Below are positions 43,189 to 50,915 of a stretch of DNA of 64,000 bases, in pieces (position 1 is the stretch's first letter; each line of letters opens with the position of its first letter). Where the stretch lies: NCBI GenBank assembly GCA_964420405.1, contig CAYQTL010000003.1:1-64000 (forward strand). The letters run 5' to 3'. Under the pieces are notes generated by a model. It was not told where the DNA came from. It worked only from the letters and a program-made list of their open reading frames with translations, and did no database searches. This DNA is from CAYQTL01 sp964420405. GTDB taxonomy: Bacteria > Acidobacteriota > Thermoanaerobaculia > Thermoanaerobaculales > Sulfomarinibacteraceae. Position numbers and translations under genes: made by a program.

Positions 43189-44451
43189 TCACGTCGCGCT
43201 TTCCGGTCCGATCCTCAGCACCGCCTCGCCGTCGACGGCGGCGTGGCCGATGACCGCCGCCCCGGCGCTCCATCCCTGGCAGCGGGTTCCTCCGGCCTCC
43301 AGCTGGGTGCCGTGGACGTACTCCGGGAAGCTCCAGTCGCCGCCGTCCAGCGGCAGCGCGTTGGCCCGGTCGAGCCCGTCGAGGAAGCGGTCAGCCCGGT
43401 CGATCTCTCCCCTCGCCGCCAGGTCGGCGACGTAGAACCCGGTGACCATCGGCCACAGGCCGCCGTTGTGGTACTCGTACGGCCGGTTCTTGAAGGTGTA
43501 GGAGAAGCTCATCTGGAGGTCGTCCCAGTCGTCGTCGACCGGCTCGACGACCGGGTGGAACGCCGGCAGCAGCGGCAGCTTGGCCGGAACGACCTCGTCG
43601 AGAGCGGCGTCCACCGCCCGCCGGCGGCCCTCGTCGGCCACGCCGAGCAGGGAGGCGAGCACGTTGGCGAGGACGTCGAGCCGGTAGCCGTAGCCGGTCG
43701 GCGAGAAGAACGGCAGCCAGTACCGCCCGCGACAATGCGGCGCCACCTCTCGTCCCTTGCGGTACAGCACCTCGTGGTAGACCTCGTCGTTCTCGTCGAG
43801 CTCCTCGTCCCGGTCGAACCAGTAGTTGGTCCGGATCAGGCGGTGGAGCCGCCGCGTCCGTTCCTCGAGCTGGTGGTCGGCGTGGCCGTGAAAGTGGCGG
43901 GAGACGAGCGCCAGCACGCGCTGCGCCTGCAGGTACAGCAGCTGGTCGTACAGCACGTAGCCGTGCTGCAGGTACTCGTCCGCCCAGTCTCCCGTCTGGG
44001 GGACGTACAGCAGCCCGCGGGTGTTGTACTCCCACGCCCCGAGGACGTAGCGGACCTTCGACAGGGTCTCCAGGTGCTGACGCACGAATCCCTCGTCGCC
44101 GGTCGCCTGCCAGATCTCCCCGCAGGCGATCACGAACCACAGGTTCGCGTCGAGCCGGCCGGTGGTGCCGCCGTAGCTGACGCGTCCACCCACGGGGTCG
44201 ACGTTGCTGGGGATCTCACCGTGCGGACCCTGGTGCGCCGCCAGCGTGGCGATCGTGCGGTAGGCGCACTCCAGGAGATCGTCCCGTCCGGTCAGCAGGG
44301 CCGCGATCGCCAGCATGCCGCCGTCGCGGCCCCACACCCGCCGGTAGTTGTCCTGGTCGACGGGCGACGCCACGAATCCGTCCTCGGTGGCACATGCCTC
44401 GAGCACGTCGACCGCTCTCCGGTAACCCTCGGCCGAGGCTCGTCGGCTCAC
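43189..44451 (-). CDS. (alpha/alpha)6-barrel glycoside hydrolase (debranching or invertase type)
   Basis: 420-residue catalytic barrel without a signal peptide. Signatures are YRRVWGRDGGMLAIAALL, GPHGEIPSNVDPVGG, GTTGRLDANLWFVIACGEIW and NRPYEYHNGGLWPMVTGFYV. These fit amylo-alpha-1,6-glucosidase-like or GH100 invertase-like enzymes. I cannot separate these by eye. An invertase would pair with the sucrose genes of the window, a debranching enzyme with glycogen. The GTG at 44451 has GGAGG upstream. It begins 13 bases after the response-regulator stop. Confidence 0.8.
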   Translation of the reverse strand: MSRRASAEGYRRAVDVLEACATEDGFVASPVDQDNYRRVWGRDGGMLAIAALLTGRDDLLECAYRTIATLAAHQGPHGEIPSNVDPVGGRVSYGGTTGRLDANLWFVIACGEIWQATGDEGFVRQHLETLSKVRYVLGAWEYNTRGLLYVPQTGDWADEYLQHGYVLYDQLLYLQAQRVLALVSRHFHGHADHQLEERTRRLHRLIRTNYWFDRDEELDENDEVYHEVLYRKGREVAPHCRGRYWLPFFSPTGYGYRLDVLANVLASLLGVADEGRRRAVDAALDEVVPAKLPLLPAFHPVVEPVDDDWDDLQMSFSYTFKNRPYEYHNGGLWPMVTGFYVADLAARGEIDRADRFLDGLDRANALPLDGGDWSFPEYVHGTQLEAGGTRCQGWSAGAAVIGHAAVDGEAVLRIGPESAT

Positions 44452-44464
44452 CAGGTCCTCCGGC

Positions 44465-45202
44465 CTACGTCTGCTGGACCACCCACTGGGCGGCCCTGCA
44501 GATGAGCTCGTTGTTGTTGGCGAGGTTGAGCTTCTCCTTGATGTTCTCGCGATAGGTCTCGATCGTCTTCACGCTCAGGTTGAGGTGGTTCGCCGCCTCG
44601 CGGGTCGTCATGCCGCGGCCGAGCAGCTCGAACACCTCGAGCTCGCGGTCCGACAGCTGGTCGAGAAGCGGCTTGCCCTTCTCCGGGTCGCCGATGGTGA
44701 TGGCGCGGATCATGCGGTCGGTCATCTGCTGGCTGAGGGCGATGGACCCGCCGAGAACCGCGCGGATCGCGTCCACCAGGCCGTCGATCGTCTCCTCCTT
44801 GTTGATGTAACCCTGGGCGCCGGCGCGCAGCGCGCGCTCGGCGAACAGCGCCTCGTCGTGCATCGACGCCACCAGGACCTTGACCGTCGGCTCGCGGTGG
44901 GTGATCCGCTTGACCAGGTCCAGACCGCTGCCGTCCTTCAGCGAGATGTCCACCAGGACCAGGTCCGGGCGGGTCTGCTCGAGGGCGTCCAGCGCCGTGG
45001 CGGCGCCGTCGGCCTCGCCGCAAACCTCGAGGTCGTCGGCCGCCGAAAGGGTGTTCCGCAGGCCGAGCCGGACGACCGGGTGGTCGTCCACGATCAGCAC
45101 GCGGTACGGCCGCTTCATGGCACCGACCGGCCGGGGTCTCGCCTGGTGTGCCGCGCTTCCGAGGGCGGCCTTCATCATGCTGTCCTTCGGGATCTCCGTC
45201 AT
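44465..45202 (-). CDS. NarL/LuxR-type response regulator
   Basis: 245-residue two-component regulator. The receiver starts near residue 33 (YRVLIVDDHPVVRLGL), the phosphoacceptor Asp is in LVLVDISLKDG, and Lys is in GYINKEETI. The LuxR HTH is LSDRELEVFELLGRGMTTRE through VKTIETYRENIKEKL. An unusual 32-residue N-terminal extension precedes the receiver; the Met at residue 29 is an alternative start, but AGGAGCG supports 45202. The sensor kinase is not nearby. It probably controls the surrounding leftward genes. Confidence 0.9.
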   Translation of the reverse strand: MTEIPKDSMMKAALGSAAHQARPRPVGAMKRPYRVLIVDDHPVVRLGLRNTLSAADDLEVCGEADGAATALDALEQTRPDLVLVDISLKDGSGLDLVKRITHREPTVKVLVASMHDEALFAERALRAGAQGYINKEETIDGLVDAIRAVLGGSIALSQQMTDRMIRAITIGDPEKGKPLLDQLSDRELEVFELLGRGMTTREAANHLNLSVKTIETYRENIKEKLNLANNNELICRAAQWVVQQT

Positions 45203-45219
45203 GACTCGCTCCTGTGAAG

Positions 45220-45235
45220 GGCACCTCCAGGTGCC
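45220..45235. promoter_or_regulatory. Palindrome upstream of the response regulator
   Basis: GGCACCT-CC-AGGTGCC, seven perfect pairs, 18 bases before the start codon. It could be an operator or a leader hairpin. Confidence 0.35.
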
Positions 45236-45377
45236 GACGCGGTCGTCCCGCCGCCGGCGGGCCGTCGCGGGTCGGGCGACGGGCCGCGGCGACGCGGTAC
45301 GCGCGATGCAGCCCCGTCGGGTCGGTTGTCGGAACGCGGGGCCTCGACGGCCCGGTGGCGGTCGCCGTCGACGCGGG

Positions 45378-46148
45378 TCACGCGACCTCCGGCGGCGCGG
45401 TCTCGCGGTAGACCACCAGCAGCAGCGACGTCGGCTCCTCACCGACGTTCTCGATCTCGGTGGTCGTCTTCTCCGAGACGTGGGCGTCGCCGACGTCGAG
45501 CAGCAGCGGGTCCGGCTCGAGGTCGGCGCCGCGCATCGTCAGCACGGCGGTGTCGGTGTCGGCGTAGATCGCCCACAGCGGCGCGCCCGGTATCGGCAAC
45601 GTGTCGCCGGGGTCGAGGCCGGCGCGGTACACCACCGCCGCTTCGGTCTCGAGCAGGACCTCCGCGCCGTCGCCGACCCGCTCCGCATCGAACGGCGGCA
45701 CCCCGGCCGGCAGCTCCGGCACGTCCACCGCGCTGCGCGAGAAGAGCACCACCGCGAGGGGGGAGTCGCCGTCGTTGACGAAGGTCGTCGCACCGTTGTC
45801 GATCGCCAGCACCTCGCCCTCCTCGAGCGCGTGGGACCGCGGGTCGCCGTCCTGGACAAGGCGCAGGTTCCCCCCGAGGGTGACGTAGGCGATGCGGTCC
45901 TCGCCGCGGTGATCGGGCAGCTCGTCGCCCGGCGCCAGCGTCACGGCGGACACGACGACGTATGGGTCGGCGTGCAGCACCACCGTCTGCTCCGGCGCCT
46001 CCTGCTGGGCGTCCGACTGCTGGGGCTCGGCGGGCATGAGGTCGGCCAGCTCTCCCGTCAGGCTCTCGTCCCGCGGCTCGTTCCCGCCACATCCGACGAG
46101 CACGAGCACGGCGACGGAAAGGACGGCCACGGTCAGCTTCGTGTTCAT
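45378..46148 (-). CDS. Lipoprotein with tandem cupin-like domains
   Basis: 256-residue exported protein. The signal peptide ends in the lipobox LVLVGCGG, so Cys near residue 18 would be lipidated. Two beta-barrel-like halves follow. The first has DELPDHRGEDRIAYVTLGGN and EEGEVLAIDNGATTFVNDGD; the second has GDTLPIPGAPLWAIYADTDT and VGDAHVSEKTTTEIENVGEE. This suggests a bicupin, though the metal-binding His set looks incomplete. GGGAGG precedes the ATG. Ligand unknown. Confidence 0.78.
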   Translation of the reverse strand: MNTKLTVAVLSVAVLVLVGCGGNEPRDESLTGELADLMPAEPQQSDAQQEAPEQTVVLHADPYVVVSAVTLAPGDELPDHRGEDRIAYVTLGGNLRLVQDGDPRSHALEEGEVLAIDNGATTFVNDGDSPLAVVLFSRSAVDVPELPAGVPPFDAERVGDGAEVLLETEAAVVYRAGLDPGDTLPIPGAPLWAIYADTDTAVLTMRGADLEPDPLLLDVGDAHVSEKTTTEIENVGEEPTSLLLVVYRETAPPEVA

Positions 46149-46302
46149 GGTCTCGAACCTCCCGGGCACCGCGCCGGCGTCTCGACGTCGTCGCGCCGAC
46201 CGCACGCGGGCCACGGGGTCCATGACTGCACGCTTCATGCCGGCACTGGGGGCCGACCCGGGTTCTCTCACCGGGAAATCCGTACCGACAGGGGTGGAAG
46301 AT

Positions 46303-47178
46303 CTACACGCCTTGCCGGTCCCGGCCGAGGGTCGTCCGACCCAGCCACCGCCCGATCTCGGGCAGGAAGTGGTCGGCACCCTCCAGGACACCCGCCGCGT
46401 AGTTGCCGTTCATGCCCAGGAACCCGCCGGTGGCCAGGTAGAGACGCCCGCGGGTTCCGCGCGCCTCTGCCAGCTCCTCGGCCTCCCGGCGGACCTCGTC
46501 GCGGGCGTTGGCGACCAGCACCGCCTGCAGGCCCGAGGTCAACGCGTCGAGGTCGTTGCCGCTGTCCCCGGCGAACACCGTGCGCTCCGCGTCCGTCCCG
46601 AGGAGCTCCATCACGAACCGGACCGCGTGCTCCTTGGAGGCCGCCGCCGGCAGCACGTCGAGCAGACCGATCCCCTTCGCCTCGTCGACGCTCCAGATCA
46701 GGTTGGAGTCGAGCCCCTCGCGGTCGAGCCGCTCCCGGACCTCCTCCAGCAGCCCCGCGGGCCGGGAGGTGGTCCCGACGAAGTAGCTGGCCTTGAACCG
46801 GGCCTGCTGGTCGTCGGGCTGGGGCTCGAGGTCGTCGAGCCCGCCGAGGGCGCGGGCGACGGCGTCGCGATCGCGGCCGCTCCAGGACCCGGCGATCTCC
46901 CGGTGCCAGTCGTCGACGATCCGCCATCCCCGCGACCCCACCTCGTAGATGGTGGTTCCCACGTCCCCGATGGCGAGCTGCGGGCTCGGCAGCAGCCAGT
47001 GGTCGATCGCGGCCTGCTGCAGCGCCTTCGAGCGCCCGCTGACGTAGACCAGCGTCACCTCGCTCCTCGCCGCCAGGGCGCGCAGGAAGGGGCGCGCCAG
47101 CGGCGACTCGGGCTGGTCGCCGTTGGGCACGACGGTGCGGTCGAGATCGCTCGCGAGCAGGATGGTGTCGCCTCTCAT
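46303..47178 (-). CDS. HAD-family sucrose-phosphate phosphatase-like protein
   Basis: 291-residue HAD hydrolase of the Cof/SPP branch. The nucleophile motif is LLASDLDRTVVPNGD (Asp12 and Asp14), the Thr/Ser motif VYVSGRSKAL, the cap YKASYF-like KASYFVG, and the last motif VFAGDSGNDLDAL. It probably dephosphorylates sucrose-6-phosphate, like the second half of the SPS fusion at 22206. Mannosyl-3-phosphoglycerate or glucosylglycerol phosphate is a possible alternative. GAGGAGTG precedes the ATG. It heads the leftward block. Confidence 0.87.
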   Translation of the reverse strand: MRGDTILLASDLDRTVVPNGDQPESPLARPFLRALAARSEVTLVYVSGRSKALQQAAIDHWLLPSPQLAIGDVGTTIYEVGSRGWRIVDDWHREIAGSWSGRDRDAVARALGGLDDLEPQPDDQQARFKASYFVGTTSRPAGLLEEVRERLDREGLDSNLIWSVDEAKGIGLLDVLPAAASKEHAVRFVMELLGTDAERTVFAGDSGNDLDALTSGLQAVLVANARDEVRREAEELAEARGTRGRLYLATGGFLGMNGNYAAGVLEGADHFLPEIGRWLGRTTLGRDRQGV

Positions 47179-47239
47179 GCCACTCCTCGGGCGCCATACT
47201 GCCACACCCCGCCGATCCCGCCGTAGTACCCTGTGGCCC

Positions 47240-47259
47240 GGCGCGCGGGGCCGCGCGCC
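47240..47259 (+). promoter_or_regulatory. Leader hairpin before the first M3 peptidase gene
   Basis: GGCGCGCGG-GG-CCGCGCGCC, nine perfect G:C pairs, immediately followed by the Shine-Dalgarno GGGAGGGA at 47261. A -10-like TACCCT lies at 47228. The hairpin would form at the very 5' end of the mRNA. Confidence 0.4.
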
Positions 47260-47276
47260 AGGGAGGGAGCACCGCC

Positions 47277-49151
47277 ATGCGAGGAGCCGTCGTCACCCTG
47301 CTCGTGGCCGCGACCGCGGCCGTTCCCACAGCCGTCGGAACCGCCGAGACGCTCTACTTCGAGAGCCGCGCCGAGGTCCCCGTCGAGAGCCGCTGGGATC
47401 TGAAAGACATCTTCGTCGACCTGGCAGCGTTCGACGCCGCCGCCGCGCGCGTCGAGGCGATGCTGCCCCGGATCGAGAGCTACAAGGGTCGGCTCGGCGA
47501 GTCGGCGGAGGTCCTCGCGGAGGCTCTCGAGCTGCGGTTCGGGCTCGAGCGGACGATCGAGGACGTGTACGTCTACGCCCAGCAGTGGGCTCACACCGAC
47601 ACCCGCGACCCCGAGGCCAACGCGCATCTCGGCCGCGCGCGCTCGCTGCTCGCCCGGGCGAGCGAGGCGACGGCGTTCTTCCAGCCCGAGATCGTCCGGA
47701 TCCCGGAGGAGAAGATGGCCGCGATGCGCGCATCGGACGAGCTCGCCGAGTACGGCCACTTCCTGGACAACCTGATCCGGCTGCGCGACCACATCCTCTC
47801 CCCGGAGGTCGAGCAGGTCCTCGCCGGCGCCGCCCTGCTCACCGCTGCGCCCCAGAACGTCTACAGCACGTTCCACAACGCCGACATGACCTGGCCCGAG
47901 ATCGAGGACGAGGACGGCGAGACGGTGACGGCGACGCCGTCCCTGTTCTACACCTTCATGGGCAGCCAGGACCGGGAGCTGCGCAGGCGGGCGTCGGAGG
48001 CCATCTTCGGCACGTTCCGGAGCTGGTCCAACACCTACGCCGCGACCCTCGCCGCCTCGATCCACAAGGACCGATGGCTCGCCACCACCCGCGGGTACGA
48101 CTCGGTGCTCGCCTCGGCCCTCGACGCCGACAACCTCCCGCCCGAGGTCGTCGAGCGCCTGGTCACCGCGGTCCACGACAACCTCGAGGTGATCCACCGC
48201 TACGTGGCCCTGCGCAAGCAGGTCCTCGGGATCGACGACTTCCACATCTACGACCTGTACGTGAGCATGGTGCCGTCGGTGGACCGCAGCTACACCTTCG
48301 ACGAGGGCTGGGCCCTCGCGATGGAGTTCTGGCGGGAGACCTTCGGTGACGAGTACGCCGGGGTCGCCGCCGCCGCCCGCGCCGGACGCTGGATCGACGT
48401 CTACCCGAGCGCCGGCAAGTGGGGCGGCGCCTACTCGTGGGGCAGCTACAACTCCCATCCCTACCTGCTGCTCAACTGGGGCGGCACCCTCGGCGACGTG
48501 TTCACCCTCGTCCACGAGATGGGTCACTCGATCCACTCGTACCTGGCGAACGCCACCAACCCGTATCACGACGCCGGCTACAGCCTGTTCGTCGCCGAGC
48601 TCGCGTCGGTCGCATCCGAATCGCTGTTCTTCGAGTGGATGCTCGCCCGGACCGACGACCCCACCGAGCGGCTGGCGCTGCTCGACCACCGCCTGAACAC
48701 CATCATCGGCACCTTCCTGCGGCAGATCTTCTTCCACGAGTTCGAGGCGCGGGCCCACCGGCTCGCGGCGGACAACCAGCCGATCACGCCCGAGTCCCTG
48801 GGCGACGCGTGGGGCGACCTGTGGACCACCTACTACGGCCCTGACGCCGTGCTGGACGAGGCGTTCCGCTCCGGCTGGGCGCGGATCCACCACTTCTACC
48901 GGACCTTCTACGTGTGGAAGTACGCCTCGAGCTTCGCCGCCGGTGAGGCGCTGGCCGCCCGCTTCCGGTCGGGTGACGCCACCGCGGTCGACGACTACCT
49001 CGCGGCCCTCAAGCTCGGCGGCAGCGTCTACCCGATGGAGGCTCTCGCCACCGCCGGCATCGACGTGAACGACCCAGCGGTCGTGGCTGCCGTGATGGAG
49101 CGCTTCGACGCCATCCTCGACGAGATGGAGCCGCTGCTGCTGGAGGAGTAG
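47277..49151 (+). CDS. Exported M3-family oligoendopeptidase F homolog (copy 1)
   Basis: 624-residue zinc metallopeptidase. The zinc motif is H413-E-M-G-H417 with Glu441 as third ligand. PepF-type sequences surround it (GAYSWGSYNSHPYLLLNWG, HEFEARAHRL). A signal peptide covers about residues 1-23 (MRGAVVTLLVAATAAVPTAV), so this copy should act outside the cytoplasm, whereas PepF is normally cytoplasmic. GGGAGGGAG precedes the ATG. It is convergent with a class V aminotransferase gene across a perfect hairpin. A second exported paralog lies at 50905. Confidence 0.93.
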   Translation: MRGAVVTLLVAATAAVPTAVGTAETLYFESRAEVPVESRWDLKDIFVDLAAFDAAAARVEAMLPRIESYKGRLGESAEVLAEALELRFGLERTIEDVYVYAQQWAHTDTRDPEANAHLGRARSLLARASEATAFFQPEIVRIPEEKMAAMRASDELAEYGHFLDNLIRLRDHILSPEVEQVLAGAALLTAAPQNVYSTFHNADMTWPEIEDEDGETVTATPSLFYTFMGSQDRELRRRASEAIFGTFRSWSNTYAATLAASIHKDRWLATTRGYDSVLASALDADNLPPEVVERLVTAVHDNLEVIHRYVALRKQVLGIDDFHIYDLYVSMVPSVDRSYTFDEGWALAMEFWRETFGDEYAGVAAAARAGRWIDVYPSAGKWGGAYSWGSYNSHPYLLLNWGGTLGDVFTLVHEMGHSIHSYLANATNPYHDAGYSLFVAELASVASESLFFEWMLARTDDPTERLALLDHRLNTIIGTFLRQIFFHEFEARAHRLAADNQPITPESLGDAWGDLWTTYYGPDAVLDEAFRSGWARIHHFYRTFYVWKYASSFAAGEALAARFRSGDATAVDDYLAALKLGGSVYPMEALATAGIDVNDPAVVAAVMERFDAILDEMEPLLLEE

Positions 49152-49173
49152 CGGGGATCGGACCGGGAACCCC

Positions 49174-49196
49174 GACGGCGGTCCGCGACCGCCGTC
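49174..49196. terminator. Bidirectional hairpin between convergent genes
   Basis: GACGGCGGTC-CGC-GACCGCCGTC, ten perfect pairs. It sits between the peptidase stop and the aminotransferase stop and touches the latter. Confidence 0.65.
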
Positions 49197-50415
49197 ACTC
49201 CCGGTTGAGACAGTCGACGAGGGCCTCGGCGAGGTACTCGTACTGCCCGAGCGTGTTGTACAGCTGGGCGGAGATCCGGAGCAGCCGCCGTGGGGGCGCC
49301 GGCCAGGACAGGACCGGGACCTCGATGCGAAACCGGTCCCACAGCTCCGCCTGGAGGGGCGCCACTCCGAGATGGTCGACCGGACCGGACCCGTCGGGCA
49401 GGGGCAGCGAGGCCATCGACCCGAGCATCTCCTCGGGGCACGGCGGCTCGACGCCGAGGGCTGCGCAGAGGACGCCGCGGGCCCGGACGACCAGCTCGTG
49501 GTTGCACCGGCGGACCTCGGCCCAGCCGCCGTCCACCATCTCTCCCACGACCCGGACGGCGGCCGGCACGGCGAGCCAGGCCGTCGGGTCCTGGGTACCG
49601 GTCCAGTCGAACGCGTCCCGAAAGCGGTCACCGCTGCTGCCGGCACCATGGGACAGCACCGGCGGCAGGATCCGGTCCCGCAGCGCGGGACCGGCCCACA
49701 GGAAGCCCGCTCCCTTCGGCGCACACATCCACTTGTGGCAGTTTCCCGCGTAGCCGGCGACGCCGAGCCGCGCAACCTCCAGACCCAGCATCCCGGGGGC
49801 GTGGGCGCCGTCGACGATCACACTCACGCCGACGGCCGCCGCCGCGATCCGCGCGACCGGCAGCACCATCCCGGTCTGCGACGTGACGTGGTCGAGCAGC
49901 AGCACCCGGGTCGACGTCCCGAGGCTCGACAGGACCGCCTCGGCGAGCTCGTCCCCGGATCGCGCCGGGAACGGAAGCGGCGCCACGCGGAGCGAGGCGC
50001 CGGCCCGACGGCAGAGGAGCCCGGCGGCGGTGCGGCATGCCGGGTACTCGTGGTCGGTGACCACGACCTCGTCGCCCGGCCCGAGCGGGAGCCCCGCCAG
50101 CAACGCGTTGACCCCGGTGGTCGCGTTGGCGACGAACGCCAGGTCGTCCGCCGGGGCGCCGACGAAGCGACCGAGAGTCTCGCGGGCGGCGACCATCCGC
50201 CCGGGGTACTCCCGCAGGAAGAACCGGACCGGCTCGGACTCGAGCCCTATCCGCAGCGCGGCCTGGACGTCGAGCACCTCCCGCGGGCAGGCGCCGAACG
50301 AGCCGTGGTTCAGGAACACCACCTCCGGATCGAGGCCCCAGCGGGACGCGTACAAGGACCCGTGCGGCAGGCCGCGGCCTGCCGGCCCGTCGTCGCCGGT
50401 CGACGGTTTCGTCAC
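49195..50415 (-). CDS. Class V PLP aminotransferase, isopenicillin-N-epimerase-like
   Basis: 406-residue fold-type I PLP enzyme. The PLP lysine is in GYAGNCHKWMCAPKGAGFLW. The N-terminus VVFLNHGSFGACPREVL and VIVDGAHAPGMLGLEV are typical of the CefD/egtE/cysteine-lyase branch. Epimerase, lyase and desulfurase activities occur in this group, so the reaction is open. The GTG at 50415 has no Shine-Dalgarno but lies 6 bases after GAGAAT, another possible leaderless start. Confidence 0.88.
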   Translation of the reverse strand: MTKPSTGDDGPAGRGLPHGSLYASRWGLDPEVVFLNHGSFGACPREVLDVQAALRIGLESEPVRFFLREYPGRMVAARETLGRFVGAPADDLAFVANATTGVNALLAGLPLGPGDEVVVTDHEYPACRTAAGLLCRRAGASLRVAPLPFPARSGDELAEAVLSSLGTSTRVLLLDHVTSQTGMVLPVARIAAAAVGVSVIVDGAHAPGMLGLEVARLGVAGYAGNCHKWMCAPKGAGFLWAGPALRDRILPPVLSHGAGSSGDRFRDAFDWTGTQDPTAWLAVPAAVRVVGEMVDGGWAEVRRCNHELVVRARGVLCAALGVEPPCPEEMLGSMASLPLPDGSGPVDHLGVAPLQAELWDRFRIEVPVLSWPAPPRRLLRISAQLYNTLGQYEYLAEALVDCLNRE

Positions 50416-50421
50416 CGGACG

Positions 50422-50427
50422 ATTCTC
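50422..50427 (-). promoter_or_regulatory. -10-like box of the class V aminotransferase
   Basis: GAGAAT on the minus strand, 6 bases before GTG. It is a weaker hexamer than the others in this class. Confidence 0.3.
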
Positions 50428-50501
50428 GCACGCAGCACCCGGCCGCGCCCCCGCCCGGCTGCGTCGTCCGAGCTGGTATCCTCGCCGCCGGGAGGGCCAC
50501 G

Positions 50502-50915
50502 ATGCCGAAGATCGTCACGGAGCACCAGGGTCACATGCTGTTCGCGACCGAGATCGGGGAGCACATCGTCGAGACCGACGTGCCGCTGAGCATGGGCGGC
50601 GCCGACCGCGCCCCCACGTCGTTGCAGGTGTTCGCGTCCTCGATTCCAGCGTGCGTCGCGACCTTCGTCGCCGGCTACTGCCAGCAGTCCGGGATCTCGA
50701 TCGAGGGGATGCGCGTCGAGCTCGACTTCGAGATGGCCCAGGACCCGCTCCGGATGACCGACCTTCGGCTGCGGATCGTGCTGCCGGAGGGTGAGGTCGG
50801 CCCTCGCGCCGCGGCCGTCCGCCGCGCCGCCGAGCAGTGCCCCGTGCACAACACGATGCGTCACCTCGGCGAGATCGGCCTCGAGATCGTCGACCGGGCC
50901 GCCGTCACCGCCTGA
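50502..50915 (+). CDS. OsmC-family protein
   Basis: 137-residue small redox protein of the OsmC/Ohr fold. The peroxidatic-type Cys lies in TSLQVFASSIPACVATFVAGY and a second Cys in AAEQCPVHNTMRH. Members reduce organic hydroperoxides or have unknown thiol roles. GGGAGGG precedes the ATG by 5 bases, and TATCCT lies further upstream. Its end overlaps the convergent second M3 peptidase gene by 11 bases. Confidence 0.9.
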   Translation: MPKIVTEHQGHMLFATEIGEHIVETDVPLSMGGADRAPTSLQVFASSIPACVATFVAGYCQQSGISIEGMRVELDFEMAQDPLRMTDLRLRIVLPEGEVGPRAAAVRRAAEQCPVHNTMRHLGEIGLEIVDRAAVTA

